A DNA stretch of 64,000 bases from Bordetella flabilis (GCF_001676725.1 NZ_CP016172.1:248001-312000), one strand, 5' to 3'; counted from the first letter of the stretch, positions 44,814-55,695 are shown. Program-made: numbers and translations. Notes: a model not told the origin generated them from the sequence alone.

Positions 44814-45737
44814 TCAGGTGCGGCGCGCCGGCGCGTCCTCCGCCAGCGGGGTGCAATACGCCTTCAGTCCGCTATGCAGCAGTTGGACGGCGGGGGAGAA
44901 CTGCTTGCGGTGCGGGCAGATCAGGTTGAAGGGCGCCGGTTCGCCGGGGACGTGCGGCAGCACCAGCTCCAGGTGGCCGGCCCGGACGTCGGCGCCGACG
45001 TCCAGCCATGACTTGTAGGCGATGCCCTCGCCGGCGAGGGCCCAGCGATGCACGGCGTCCGCGTCATCGGTAAGCAGCGTGCCGGACACCGGGACGACAT
45101 GGCGGTCGCCGTTATCGCCAAAGCGCCACTTGTCGTAGGGGCGGCCGTGCATCATGTACAGCAGGCAGTTGTGCTGGCCGAGCGCGGCGATGTCCTCCGG
45201 ACGCCCATGGCGTTCCAGGTAGGCGGGCGCGGCAACCAATACGCGCCGGTTGTCCGGCACCACCGGCAGCGCGATGAAACTGGCGTCGGCGACCTGGCCG
45301 TAGCGCAGGGCGATATCGACCGGATCGCGGAAAACGTCGGTGATGCCGTCGGACAGGAACAGGCGCAGGGTCAGCCCGCTATGCTGGCGGCGGAACGAGG
45401 CGAGCCAGGGCAGGATCAGGTTGCGCCCGATATCCGAAGGCGCGGCGATCTGCAAGGTCCCGTGCAACTGGGCGGCATCCTGCGGTCGCAGGCACTCGCT
45501 GCCTTCGCGCAGGGCGTCGAGGGCGTTCTTGGCATAGGGCAGATAATGCTCGCCTTCGGCGGTCAGGCGCAGGCTGCGGGTGGAACGCGCGAACAGGCGG
45601 ATGCCCAATTCCGTTTCCAGGCGCTTGATGGCCGCGCTGACCTGGCCAGGCAGCAGGTCTACCTCGCGCGCGGCGTGGGAAAAGCTGCCGAGCGCGGCTG
45701 CGCGCACGAACAGGGCCAAGTCGTCCAAACGGATCAT
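44814..45737 (-). CDS. LysR-family transcriptional regulator
   Basis: A 307-residue LysR protein. The N-terminal helix-turn-helix is MIRLDDLALFVRAAALGSFSHAAREVDLLPGQVSAAIKRLETELGIRLFARSTRSLRLTAEGE. The effector domain follows (GTLQIAAPSDIGRNLILPWLASFRRQHSGLTLRLFLSDGITDVFRDPVDIALRYG), typical of the CrgA/DsdC-like group often found next to oxidoreductases. Start ATG 45737. It is divergent from recC, with a 136-bp gap, but control of recCBD is not implied. Target unknown. Confidence 0.9.
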   Translation of the reverse strand: MIRLDDLALFVRAAALGSFSHAAREVDLLPGQVSAAIKRLETELGIRLFARSTRSLRLTAEGEHYLPYAKNALDALREGSECLRPQDAAQLHGTLQIAAPSDIGRNLILPWLASFRRQHSGLTLRLFLSDGITDVFRDPVDIALRYGQVADASFIALPVVPDNRRVLVAAPAYLERHGRPEDIAALGQHNCLLYMMHGRPYDKWRFGDNGDRHVVPVSGTLLTDDADAVHRWALAGEGIAYKSWLDVGADVRAGHLELVLPHVPGEPAPFNLICPHRKQFSPAVQLLHSGLKAYCTPLAEDAPARRT

Positions 45738-45873
45738 GCCGGATCGTCCCAGAAGAGTTGGCGCATTTTGCCGCTTTTCCGCCGCCGCTGCAGGATCGCC
45801 GGGCGGCCGGCGCCGGCCGATCCCGGCGATCCGCGTTATCGTTGCGGATTGCGTACACCCTGGTATCCGCCAC

Positions 45874-48800
45874 GTGCCCGTGCCGTCCCTGCCGCCTGGC
45901 CTGATCGTCATCCACAGCAACCTGTCGGAGTCGCTGCGCGACGTGCTGGTTGCGTGGATGCGCGACCACCCTCTGGCGCCGCTGGAGCGCGAGGTCGTAT
46001 TGGTGCAAAGCAGCGGCATCGCGCAATGGCTGAAGCTGGCGCTGGCCGCCGACAGGCAAGCCGATGGACCTGGGGGCGGGGCCGGCATCGCGGCGGCCTT
46101 CGAGTTCCTGTTGCCGGCCCGGTTTCTGTGGCGCGCGTATCGCGCGGTACTGGGTGCGGCCGCCGTGCCGGAAGTCTCGCCTTTCGACAAGCCGCGCCTG
46201 ATGTGGCGCCTGATGCGTGTGCTGCCCGAAGTGATGGACCAGCCGGTGTACGCTCCGTTGCGCCGCTTCCTGGAGGACGACGCGGACTGCCGCAAGCGCT
46301 ATCAGTTGGCGGAGCGGCTGGCCGACGTCTTCGACCAGTACCAGGTGTATCGCGCCGATTGGCTGGCGGCCTGGGCGGCGGGGCGCGACACGCTGCCGCG
46401 CGATGCGGGCCCCGACCTGCCGCTGCCCGACGGCCAGCGTTGGCAGGCAGCGCTGTGGCGCGCAATCCTGGACGACGTAAAGGCGCTGGACGCGCCGGTG
46501 GGCGCGGCGCCTTCTTCGGACGGGCGCGCCGCGGTGCATGCCGCCTTCCTGCAACGGGCCGCGACGCTGCCGGACGACACGGTGCTGCCGGGTTTGCCGC
46601 GCCGCCTGGTGGTCTTCGGCATATCCACCTTGCCGCGCCAGTCGCTGGAGGTGCTGGCCGTGCTGGCGCGCCGGATCCAGGTGCTGATGTGCGTCAACAA
46701 TCCCTGCGAGCACTACTGGGCAGACATTATCGAAGGCAAGGAGCTGCTGCGCGCCACCCAGGCCCGCCAGGCGCGCCGCCACGGCAGTCCGCCCCGGATC
46801 GCCGAGGATGCCTTGCATCTGCACGCCCATCCGCTGCTGGCGGCCTGGGGCAAGCAGGGACGCGATTTCATCGGCCTGCTGGACGAGCACGACAGTGCCG
46901 ACGCCCGCGCGCGCGCGTCGGCGGCGATGGGCGAGCAGCCGCGGCGGCTGGATCTGTTCGGTTCCGCCGGGGAGGACACGCTGCTGCGGCAACTGCAGGA
47001 CGATATCCGCGACCTGCGGCCGCTGCGCGAAACACGCGCGCGCTGGCCAGCCGTGGACACGGCGCGGGACGCGTCCATCCGTTTCCATGTCGCACACAGC
47101 CGGCAGCGGGAAGTGGAGATCCTGCACGACCAGCTGCTGGCCGCCTTCGACGACGATCCCGCGCTGCGTCCGCGCGACGTCATCGTCATGGTCCCCGATA
47201 TCGAGGCCTACGCGCCGCACATCCAGGCCGCCTTCGGCCTGCACGACGCCGACGACAGGCGCGCGATCCCATACACCATTGCCGATCGCGGCAAGCGCCA
47301 CGCCGACCCTTTGCTGCACGCGCTGGAGCAACTCCTGCAATTGACGCGCGCGCGCTTCTCGGTCAGCGAGTTCATGGACCTGCTGGAAGTGCCGGCGGTG
47401 CGGCGGCGCTTCGGCATCGCGGAGGACCAGCTGGCCCTGCTGCATGCCTGGATACGCGGCGCCAATATCCGCTGGGGCCTGCATGACGACCAGCGCCAGG
47501 CCCTGGGGCTGCCTTCCAGCGGAACGCCGGCCGCGCAGAACACCTGGCTGTTCGGCCTGCGCCGCATCCTGCTGGGCTATGCGGTCGGCGCTGGCGCGGG
47601 CGACTGGAACGGCATCGAGCCGTACGACGATATCGGCGGCCTGGATGCCGCGCTGCTGGGGCCGCTGACGGCTGTCATCGACGCGCTGGAGCAGACCTGG
47701 CGCGAACTCGGCACGCCCGCCCTGCCTTCGGCCTGGGGCGAGCGCCTCGCGGCGCTGCTGGGACGGTTTTTCCTGCCCGGCGAGAGCGCGGACGCCTATA
47801 CCGTGCAGCAACTGAACGCGGCGCTGCAGGAATGGCTGGAGATCTGCGCGGAAGGGGGCGTGGACGAGTCCCTGCCGCTGTCCGTGGTGGCCGAACACTG
47901 GCTGTCGCGCCTGGACGAGGGCGGGCTGTCGCAGCGCTTTTTCGGCGGTGCGGTGACCTTCGCGACCTTGATGCCGATGCGCGCCATCCCGTTTCGCATC
48001 GTCTGCCTGCTGGGCATGAACGACGGCGAGTATCCGCGCATCCGCATGCCCATGGATTTCGACCTGATGGCGTGCGACTACCGGCCCGGCGACCGCTCGC
48101 GGCGCGAGGACGACCGCTATCTGTTCCTCGAGGCCCTGCTGTCCGCGCGCGACCGGTTCTATGTGTCCTGGGTGGGTCGCAGCGTGCGCGACAACACGCC
48201 GCGACCGCCCTCGGTGCTGGTGAGCCAGTTGCGCGACCATCTCGCCACGGGCTGGCGCCTGGCCGGCGCGCAGGGCGCCTCCGATGAAGATACCGATGCG
48301 GCCTCGCCCGACGATGCGCTGCTGTCGGCGCTGACGACCGAGCATCGTCTTCAACCCTTCAGCGCCGCCTACTTTCCGCCGGACCCGCTGGCGGCCGCGC
48401 GCGCCGGCGGCCTTTTCACCTATGCGCATGAATGGCATGGCGTGGGCAATGCCGCGCGTCCTGTGGCGCGGCCCTTGGCGCCGCTGGCGCGCGAAGAGCC
48501 GCTGCGCCTGCGCGAGCTGGCCGACTTCGTGCGGGCGCCTGTGGACGCGTTCTTCCGGCAACGGCTGCAGGTCAGCTTCGTGCTGGACGACGCCGCGGCG
48601 CAGGACATCGAGCCTTTCGTGCCGGACTCCCTGGAGCAATGGCAGTTGCAGGACGCCTTGATCCGCGCGCAGTCGCGCGCCCTGGAAAGCGGCGCGGACC
48701 CCCATGCCAGCCGCGAGGCGGAACTGGCGCGTATCGGCCGCGCCGGCACCCTGCCCGACGGGGCCTTCGGCGCGCTGACGGCCAGCGAACTCGTCGAGCC

Positions 48801-49521
48801 CCTGGACGATATGCTCGATCGCCATGGCAAGGCGCTGCAGCGCTGGCCCCATGCCCTCGAGGGCGACGCGTTGCTGGCCGTGGCCGCCGACGGGGATGCG
48901 CCCGCGCTGGAAGACAGCCTGGGCGCCTGGCGCCGTGACGATGCGGGACAGCGATGCCGCATCCTGGTCGACAGCAGCAGCCTGATTCCCAAGGGCAAGT
49001 ACCGGGCGACGCGCATCGTGCCGCACTGGGTGGCCCATGTCGCCGCCCAGCTGGCGGGCGGCGAGGCCACCACCGTGGTGGTCAGCAAGGCCGGCGACGT
49101 CGTGTTCCCGCCTCTCGATCCCGCCCTGGCCCTGCGCATGCTGCGCACCTGGCTGCATGCCTGGCAGATGGGGATGCGCCGTCCGCTGCCCCTGGCGGCG
49201 GCGGCGGCCTTCGAGTGGCTGACGCGCCATCCGGCGCCCCCCGGGGACGAGGAAGACCCGCTGGCGGACGCGCAGGGGCTGCAGGCCTCGGCCGCCGCGC
49301 AGGCCGCGCGCAAGGTCTACGAAGGCGGCGTGGAAACCCGCGGCGAAGTGGACGGCAGCGCTTACCTGCGCGCGGTCTACCCCGACTTCGCGTCATTGAC
49401 GGGCAGCGGGGAATTCTTCGCGCTGGCCCAGGCCTGGCTGCGGCCCATGCGCGCCGCGCTTTACGCCGACCGCAACAAGGGCAGGCCGGCAGCGGCCGGC
49501 ATGGAGGGCGACGATGCCTGA
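45874..49521 (+). CDS. recC: Exodeoxyribonuclease V gamma subunit RecC
   Basis: A protein of about 1,215 residues, slightly longer than E. coli RecC. The start IVIHSNLSESLRDVLVAWMRDHPLAPLEREVVLVQSSGIAQWLKL is the conserved RecC N-terminus, and FRIVCLLGMNDGEYPRIRMPMDFDLMACDYRPGDRSRREDDRYLFLEALLSARDRFYVSWVGRS is its signature block. RecC recognises Chi and holds the RecB and RecD motors. GTG at 45874 is the best start, with no strong ribosome binding site. Overlaps recB by 8 bp. Confidence 0.95.
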   Translation: MPVPSLPPGLIVIHSNLSESLRDVLVAWMRDHPLAPLEREVVLVQSSGIAQWLKLALAADRQADGPGGGAGIAAAFEFLLPARFLWRAYRAVLGAAAVPEVSPFDKPRLMWRLMRVLPEVMDQPVYAPLRRFLEDDADCRKRYQLAERLADVFDQYQVYRADWLAAWAAGRDTLPRDAGPDLPLPDGQRWQAALWRAILDDVKALDAPVGAAPSSDGRAAVHAAFLQRAATLPDDTVLPGLPRRLVVFGISTLPRQSLEVLAVLARRIQVLMCVNNPCEHYWADIIEGKELLRATQARQARRHGSPPRIAEDALHLHAHPLLAAWGKQGRDFIGLLDEHDSADARARASAAMGEQPRRLDLFGSAGEDTLLRQLQDDIRDLRPLRETRARWPAVDTARDASIRFHVAHSRQREVEILHDQLLAAFDDDPALRPRDVIVMVPDIEAYAPHIQAAFGLHDADDRRAIPYTIADRGKRHADPLLHALEQLLQLTRARFSVSEFMDLLEVPAVRRRFGIAEDQLALLHAWIRGANIRWGLHDDQRQALGLPSSGTPAAQNTWLFGLRRILLGYAVGAGAGDWNGIEPYDDIGGLDAALLGPLTAVIDALEQTWRELGTPALPSAWGERLAALLGRFFLPGESADAYTVQQLNAALQEWLEICAEGGVDESLPLSVVAEHWLSRLDEGGLSQRFFGGAVTFATLMPMRAIPFRIVCLLGMNDGEYPRIRMPMDFDLMACDYRPGDRSRREDDRYLFLEALLSARDRFYVSWVGRSVRDNTPRPPSVLVSQLRDHLATGWRLAGAQGASDEDTDAASPDDALLSALTTEHRLQPFSAAYFPPDPLAAARAGGLFTYAHEWHGVGNAARPVARPLAPLAREEPLRLRELADFVRAPVDAFFRQRLQVSFVLDDAAAQDIEPFVPDSLEQWQLQDALIRAQSRALESGADPHASREAELARIGRAGTLPDGAFGALTASELVEPLDDMLDRHGKALQRWPHALEGDALLAVAADGDAPALEDSLGAWRRDDAGQRCRILVDSSSLIPKGKYRATRIVPHWVAHVAAQLAGGEATTVVVSKAGDVVFPPLDPALALRMLRTWLHAWQMGMRRPLPLAAAAAFEWLTRHPAPPGDEEDPLADAQGLQASAAAQAARKVYEGGVETRGEVDGSAYLRAVYPDFASLTGSGEFFALAQAWLRPMRAALYADRNKGRPAAAGMEGDDA

Positions 49522-52500
49522 CGCAAGGCCCACCCTGGCCAGCATGGCGGCCACGCCGCTGGACGTGCTGCGCTTTCCGCTGCATGGCAGCCGCCTGATC
49601 GAGGCCAGCGCCGGCACCGGCAAGACGTACACCATCGCCACCTTGTATGTGCGCCTGGTGCTGGGACACGGCGGCGCGGACGGCTACGATCGGCCGCTGA
49701 CGCCGCCGCAGATCCTGGTGGTCACTTTTACCGAAGCCGCCACGCAGGAGCTGCGCGACCGCATACGCGCGCGGCTGGCGCAGGCGGCGGCATATTTCCT
49801 GGCCGATCCGGCCCAGGTGGCGGCCTTGCCGCCGGGGCAGGATCCGCTGCACGATCTGCGCGCCGACTATCCGCCGCAGGCGTGGGCCGCCTGCGCACGC
49901 AAGCTGCAGCTGGCGGTGGAATGGATGGACGAGGCAGCCGTCAGCACCATCCACGGCTGGTGCAATCGCATGCTGCGAGAGCACGCCTTCCACAGCAACA
50001 GCCTGTTCCAGCAGACGCTGGAGCAGAACACGGCGCCGCTGCTGGCCGAGGTGGTGCGCGATTACTGGCGCACCCATATCGCGCCGCTCGATGCCGTGTC
50101 CGCCGCCGAGGTGCGGGCCTGGTGGCCCGGGCCGGAGGCCCTGCAGGCACAGTTGCAGACGGTGCTGAAATACGCGCCGCAGCTCAAGGCGCCGGATCAT
50201 CCCGAGGTGCTGCTTTGCGCCGCCCGCGAGCGGCGCCAGGCCATGCTGGACGAACTGAAGCAGCCCTGGCCGCAATGGCTGCCGGCGTTGCGCGCGCTCT
50301 TCGATGACGGTGTCGCGCGCAAGCGCGTCAACGGCCGCCAGCTCCAGGCCCGCTACTACGTGCCATGGCTGGAAAGCCTGGCGGCCTGGAGCGAGGACCC
50401 GCACGCGCACGCCCCCGTCCTGAGCGATACCGCATGGCAACGCCTGGGGCCGGGCCTGGGCGAGGCCTGGAAGGGCGACCCGCCCGATCATCCCGCCTTC
50501 GCCGCGCTGGCCGAACTGCGCGAACGCACCCGCGCGCTGCCGCAGGCACGGCAGGATGTGCTGTGCCATGCCACGGCGTGGGTCAGCCGGCGTTTCGCGC
50601 AGGAACAGGCGCAACGCGCGCAGATGAGTTTCGATGCCTTGCTCGACCAGCTGGATGCGGCACTGGCCGGTCCCAGCGGCGACGCGCTGGCGGCGACGCT
50701 GCGCGGCCAGTTCCCGGTCGCGTTGATCGACGAATTCCAGGACACGGACCCCGTGCAGTACCGGATCTTCGACGCCGTCTATCGCGTCGCGCGCAACGAC
50801 CGCGCCACCGGGCTTATCCTGATCGGCGATCCCAAGCAGGCCATCTACGGCTTTCGCGGCGCCGATATCCATACCTACCTGCGGGCCCGCGCCGCCGTGC
50901 AAGGCCGCCTGTATGCCTTGCAGACGAATTTCCGGTCGACGCACGCCATGGTGCAGGCCGTCAACCACTGCTTCGAAACGGCGGAGCGCCGTCCCGATGG
51001 CCAAGGCGCCTTCCTGTTCCGCCGCGCCGACGGCAACCCGGTCCCTTTCGTGTCCGCGCAGGCGCATGGACGTCCGGACCGCCTGATCGTGCGGGAAGGA
51101 GCGCAGGAAGCCGAGGTGCCGGCCCTGACGGCCTGGTGGCTGCCGGCCGGCGAGGACGGCAAGCCGGTGGGCGCGGGCGCCTACCTGGAAACGATGGCCG
51201 ATGCCTGCGCGGGCGAGATCGTGCGCCTGCTGACCATGAGCCGCGATGGCCGTGCGGCTTTCTGCGGCGCGCAGGCCGACCCGCCGCGCGCCTTGCGTCC
51301 GGCCGACATCGCCGTGCTGGTCGACACGGGGCGCCAGTCGCGCGCGATACGGCGCGCACTGTCGCGCCGGGGCGTGCGCAGCGTCTACCTGTCCGAACGG
51401 CAATCCGTGTTCGCCAGCGACCAGGCCACGCAGGTCGAGTTCTGGCTGCGCGCCTGCGCCGAGCCCGACGATGCGCGCGCATTGCGCGCCGCCCTCGCCA
51501 CGCCGATGCTGGGCGTGCCCTGGCATGAACTGGACCGCCTGGGCAATGACGAGCTGGCGTGGGAAGCTCGTGCACAGCAGTTCCGCGCCTATGCGCGCGC
51601 CTGGCGCGAGAAGGGCGTGCTGCCCATGCTGCGCCGCCTGCTCGACGACTTCGACGTGCCCGCGCGCCACTTGGGCGGGGGCCGCGCGATCGGTGTGCCG
51701 GCCGACCTGCACGCCGACCTTGAAGACGATGTTCCAGGCGATCCCCGACCCGACCTGCAAGCCATCCACCAGTCCGACGACGGCGGCACCGGCGGCGAGC
51801 GCGCGATGACGGACCTTCTGCACATCGCCGAACTGCTCCAGCAGGCCAGCGCGGGCATCGATGGCGAACACGGCCTGATCCGCTATCTGGCGGAAATGCG
51901 CCACGCCGCCGAACAGGGCGAAGAGAACGATGCCCTGACCATCCGCCTGGAAAGCGATGCCGACCTGGTGCGGGTGATCACCGTGCACAAATCCAAGGGG
52001 CTGGAGTATCCGCTGGTCTTCCTGCCCTACGCCGCGGCGTTTCGCGCGGTGCCGGCCGACGCCGTGCCCTTGTCCTGGCATGATGACCGGGGCGACCTGA
52101 AGGTTGCGCTATCCACGGATGCCGACGGCCACGCGCGCGCCGATCGCGAGCGCCTGGGCGAGGACCTGCGCAAGCTGTACGTGGCGCTGACACGTGCGCG
52201 CTACGCCACGTGGGTGGGCCTGGCCCCGCTGGCGAATCTGGAGCTCAGCGCGTTCGGCTATCTGATCGGCGCCGGAGAGTCCGCGCGCGGACTGCCTTTG
52301 CCGGACGCCCTTGCGGCCTGGCAGGGCGGGCATCCCTGCATCGCGGTGCGGCAGGCGCCGGAGCCGCCGTCCTATGTCTATCGCGCCGACAGCGGGCCCC
52401 GGCATGATGGCCGTGCGCGCGCCATGGGACGCGCCGTGCGCGACCACTGGTGGATCGCCAGTTATTCGTCGCTGCGTTCTGTCCGGGGCGATGCCGATCC

Positions 52501-53392
52501 CGAGGCCGCGCCGGAAACCGCACAGGAAGACGTTTTCCAGGAAACGCTCGATGCCGGCCCCATGCCGGATGGCGATCCGCGCGACGCGATCGCGCGCGCC
52601 GTCGGGGCGCCGCGTGGCGGATCCGCGGGCGCCGCGGCGCTGCACGCCGTTCCCGCTGGGGCGCAGGCCGGCACCTTCTTTCACGAACTGCTGGAGTGGG
52701 CCGCCGCCCAGGGCTTCGATACGCTGCCCGCGCAGCCGGAGCGCGTGCGCGATGCGGTGGCGCGGCGCTGCCAGGTACGCGACTGGTCGGCATGGACGGA
52801 CCCGATCACCGAGTGGCTGCTCGATGCCGTTGCGCGTCCCATGGCCTTGCCCGATACGCCGGCCGGTCCCGTGAGGCCGGCCACCCTGGCGGGACTGGAC
52901 CAGGCCATCCCGGAGATGGAGTTCTGGCTGGCCGCCGACGACGTGGACGTACGCCGCCTGGATCGCATCGTTCGCGCGTACACGCTGGACGACGCGCCGC
53001 GGCCGCAGCTCGAATCCACGCGCATCAACGGCATGCTGAAGGGCTTCATCGACCTGGTCTTCGAGCACGAAGGACGGTATTACGTGCTGGACTACAAGTC
53101 CAACCGCCTGGGTCCGGACGACGCGGCCTACACGCCGGCCGCGATGCGCGACGCCGTCCTGGCGCACCGCTATGACCTGCAATACGCGCTGTATGTGTTC
53201 GCCCTGCACCGGCTGCTGCGCGCCCGCCTGCCGGACTACGATTACGACCGGCACGTGGGCGGCGCGGTCTATGTTTTCCTGCGCGGCATGCGGTCGCCGC
53301 ACGCCGGCGTGTTCGCGCAGCGGCCCCCGGCCGCCATGGTGCAGGCGCTGGACCGGCTGTTCGCCGCCGATGCGCCGCGGGAGGTGGCCTGA
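49514..53392 (+). CDS. recB: Exodeoxyribonuclease V beta subunit RecB
   Basis: A 1,292-residue UvrD-family helicase with a C-terminal nuclease. Walker A is ASAGTGKT (31-38); LIDEFQDTDPVQYRIFDAVY is the Walker B motif, GDPKQAIYGFRGADIHTYL motif III and VITVHKSKGLEYPLVFLPYAA motif V. The nuclease domain retains Asp1180 and Asp1193/Lys1195 (GFIDLVFEHEGRYYVLDYKSN). It unwinds and degrades DNA ends for recombination. Start overlaps recC; TGATG joins it to recD. Confidence 0.96.
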   Translation: MPDARPTLASMAATPLDVLRFPLHGSRLIEASAGTGKTYTIATLYVRLVLGHGGADGYDRPLTPPQILVVTFTEAATQELRDRIRARLAQAAAYFLADPAQVAALPPGQDPLHDLRADYPPQAWAACARKLQLAVEWMDEAAVSTIHGWCNRMLREHAFHSNSLFQQTLEQNTAPLLAEVVRDYWRTHIAPLDAVSAAEVRAWWPGPEALQAQLQTVLKYAPQLKAPDHPEVLLCAARERRQAMLDELKQPWPQWLPALRALFDDGVARKRVNGRQLQARYYVPWLESLAAWSEDPHAHAPVLSDTAWQRLGPGLGEAWKGDPPDHPAFAALAELRERTRALPQARQDVLCHATAWVSRRFAQEQAQRAQMSFDALLDQLDAALAGPSGDALAATLRGQFPVALIDEFQDTDPVQYRIFDAVYRVARNDRATGLILIGDPKQAIYGFRGADIHTYLRARAAVQGRLYALQTNFRSTHAMVQAVNHCFETAERRPDGQGAFLFRRADGNPVPFVSAQAHGRPDRLIVREGAQEAEVPALTAWWLPAGEDGKPVGAGAYLETMADACAGEIVRLLTMSRDGRAAFCGAQADPPRALRPADIAVLVDTGRQSRAIRRALSRRGVRSVYLSERQSVFASDQATQVEFWLRACAEPDDARALRAALATPMLGVPWHELDRLGNDELAWEARAQQFRAYARAWREKGVLPMLRRLLDDFDVPARHLGGGRAIGVPADLHADLEDDVPGDPRPDLQAIHQSDDGGTGGERAMTDLLHIAELLQQASAGIDGEHGLIRYLAEMRHAAEQGEENDALTIRLESDADLVRVITVHKSKGLEYPLVFLPYAAAFRAVPADAVPLSWHDDRGDLKVALSTDADGHARADRERLGEDLRKLYVALTRARYATWVGLAPLANLELSAFGYLIGAGESARGLPLPDALAAWQGGHPCIAVRQAPEPPSYVYRADSGPRHDGRARAMGRAVRDHWWIASYSSLRSVRGDADPEAAPETAQEDVFQETLDAGPMPDGDPRDAIARAVGAPRGGSAGAAALHAVPAGAQAGTFFHELLEWAAAQGFDTLPAQPERVRDAVARRCQVRDWSAWTDPITEWLLDAVARPMALPDTPAGPVRPATLAGLDQAIPEMEFWLAADDVDVRRLDRIVRAYTLDDAPRPQLESTRINGMLKGFIDLVFEHEGRYYVLDYKSNRLGPDDAAYTPAAMRDAVLAHRYDLQYALYVFALHRLLRARLPDYDYDRHVGGAVYVFLRGMRSPHAGVFAQRPPAAMVQALDRLFAADAPREVA

Positions 53393-55662
53393 TGTTCCGC
53401 CCCCTGCTGTTCCGTCCCACGGCCCCTGGCGGCGGCCGTGCCGGTCCGGAAGATGCCGCCGGTCATGGCCATTCCACGGACGCCGCCGGTCTTGCGCATG
53501 GCTTGCGCCCCGGCGCCCGGTCCGGGGCCGGTCGGGCCGGCCTGTCGAACGATGCGGCCGCCGCCACGCAGGAACTGCTGGCCCTGTTCGACGCCTGGAC
53601 GGCGCAGGGCTGGATACGGCAGCTCGACGCGGTCTTCGCGCGCTTTCTGTGGACGGAGGTGCCGGAGGCGCCGCCGCTGCTGATTTTCGGCGCCCTGCTG
53701 GCGAGCCACCAATTGGCGCACGGACATGCGTGCCTGGACCTGGGCGCCGCGCTGGAAGACCCGGAGATGACGCTGGCGCTGCCGCCCGAGGGCGCCGACC
53801 TGGCGGCGGGCGAAGCAGCCGCTCGCTCGCCCGCCGCGCTGCTGGAACACGTGTCGCTGTCGCGCTGGCAGGCGGCCCTGGACCTGCCCGTCCTGGTGGG
53901 GCAGGGCCCGGGCGCGACGCCGCTGGTGCGGGTGGAGCAGCGCCTTTACCTGCGCCGCTGCTGGCAGTACGAGCAGGACATCAATGCCGGGATCATGGCG
54001 CGGCTGGCACGCAATCCGGAATTGCAGGCGGCCTTGCCCGCCGCGCGCCTGCGTCGCCTGCTCGATGCCTTGTTCCCGGCTGCCCCGCCGGCGGGCGCGG
54101 CGCGCAGCGGCGCCGATTGGCAGAAGATCGCCTGCGCCGCCGCGGCGCGCAGCGCCTTCACCATCATCACGGGCGGACCCGGCACCGGCAAGACCACCAC
54201 GGTGGTGAAGGTTCTTGCCGCGCTGCAAGCGCTGGCGCTGGATGGCGCGCACGGCGGCGCGAATCCGCCGCGGCCCCTGCGCATCCGGCTGGCCGCGCCC
54301 ACCGGCAAGGCGGCCGCGCGCCTGAGCGAGTCGATATCCGGGGCGGTTGCCCGGCTGCCGGTCGGCGACCTGTCCTCCGGCGTGGCGATACGCGCGGCCA
54401 TTCCTACCGAGGTCTCCACCTTGCACCGCCTCCTGGGCAGCCGGCCCGGTTCGCGTCGCTTTCGGCACGATGCCGACAACCCGCTGGCGCTGGACGTGCT
54501 GGTGGTGGACGAGGCGTCGATGATCGACCTGGAGACCATGGCGGCGCTGTTGCAGGCGCTGCCCGCCCGGGGGCGCCTGATCCTGCTGGGCGACAAGGAC
54601 CAGCTCGCCTCCGTGGAGGCCGGCGCGGTGCTGGCCGACCTGTGCCGCGAGGCGCACGCCGGCCGCTATACCCCGGCGACGCGCGACTGGCTGGCGGAGG
54701 TGACCGGCGAGCAAGTCGATCCTGCGCTGGTCGATGCCGACGGAACAGACCTGGACCAGGCGGTGGTCATGCTGCGTCACAGCCATCGTTTCGCGGCGGA
54801 CAGCGGCATCGGCCGGCTGGCCACCGCGGTCAACGCCGGCGATCGCGCGGCGGTCGCCCGGTTCTGGCGCCAGCCGCACGCGGGCGTGGCCCGCCTGGCG
54901 GGACGCGAGTGCGATCGCCACTTCGCCGCCCTGGTGCTGAACGGGCAGGCGCAGACGGAACTCGAACTTGCCGCGGCCGGGCCCTTGCGGCAGGAGCCGG
55001 CCGGCGCGCCTGGCGCCCTGCACGGCCCGCAGGGATATGCCAACTACCTGCGCGTGCTACGCGAGCGGACGCCGGGCCTGGATGCGGACCAGGAAGCCCT
55101 GGACGACTGGGCCCGCGCGGTTCTCCAGGCCCATGGCGCTTTCCAACTGCTGACCACCTTGCGCCACGGCCCCTGGGGCGTGGAGGGATTGAACCGGCGC
55201 GTGGCCCAGTTGCTGCGCGACCAGGGCCTGATCGCGGGTGCGGGCGACTGGTACGCCGGACGTCCGGTGCTGGTCACGCATAACGACTATGCGCTGGGCC
55301 TGATGAACGGCGACATCGGTATTACGCTGGCCTTGCCGCGCGCCCCCGACCAGCCCGCGGCCCTGCGCGTGGCCTTCCCCATGACCGACGGCAGCGGACG
55401 GGTGAAGTGGGTGCTCCCCAGCCGCCTGCAGGCCGTGGAGACCGTCTTCGCGCTGACGGTGCACAAGTCCCAGGGTTCGGAATTCGAGCATGCCGCCGTC
55501 GTGCTGCCGGAGCGGCTCAGCCCGATCCTGACGCGGGAGCTGCTCTATACGGGCATCACCCGCGCCCGCGCCTTCCTGACCGTGCTGAGCCCGGGAGGCG
55601 AAGGCGTGCTGGAGCAGGGGATCGCGCGGCAGGTACGGCGCGCCAGCGGGCTGCTGGCCTGA
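53392..55662 (+). CDS. recD: Exodeoxyribonuclease V alpha subunit RecD
   Basis: A 756-residue 5'-3' helicase, some 150 residues longer than E. coli RecD. Walker A is GGPGTGKTTT (261-270), Walker B VLVVDEASMIDLETM, GDKDQLASVEAGAVLADLC motif III, and FALTVHKSQGSEFEHAAVVLP the C-terminal motif. The first 60 residues are a Gly/Ala/Arg-rich extension not needed for the fold. Stop of recB and ATG share one base. Last gene of the recCBD operon, convergent with the Cys-rich gene 33 bp on. Confidence 0.95.
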   Translation: MFRPLLFRPTAPGGGRAGPEDAAGHGHSTDAAGLAHGLRPGARSGAGRAGLSNDAAAATQELLALFDAWTAQGWIRQLDAVFARFLWTEVPEAPPLLIFGALLASHQLAHGHACLDLGAALEDPEMTLALPPEGADLAAGEAAARSPAALLEHVSLSRWQAALDLPVLVGQGPGATPLVRVEQRLYLRRCWQYEQDINAGIMARLARNPELQAALPAARLRRLLDALFPAAPPAGAARSGADWQKIACAAAARSAFTIITGGPGTGKTTTVVKVLAALQALALDGAHGGANPPRPLRIRLAAPTGKAAARLSESISGAVARLPVGDLSSGVAIRAAIPTEVSTLHRLLGSRPGSRRFRHDADNPLALDVLVVDEASMIDLETMAALLQALPARGRLILLGDKDQLASVEAGAVLADLCREAHAGRYTPATRDWLAEVTGEQVDPALVDADGTDLDQAVVMLRHSHRFAADSGIGRLATAVNAGDRAAVARFWRQPHAGVARLAGRECDRHFAALVLNGQAQTELELAAAGPLRQEPAGAPGALHGPQGYANYLRVLRERTPGLDADQEALDDWARAVLQAHGAFQLLTTLRHGPWGVEGLNRRVAQLLRDQGLIAGAGDWYAGRPVLVTHNDYALGLMNGDIGITLALPRAPDQPAALRVAFPMTDGSGRVKWVLPSRLQAVETVFALTVHKSQGSEFEHAAVVLPERLSPILTRELLYTGITRARAFLTVLSPGGEGVLEQGIARQVRRASGLLA

Positions 55663-55695
55663 GCACGGCCGGCCGGGGCATTGGCCATCAAGCCG

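Noticed and set aside
44814..46295. Longer LysR frame extending into recC
   Set aside because: The first 186 codons have no homology and overlap recC. The helix-turn-helix begins at the ATG at 45737.
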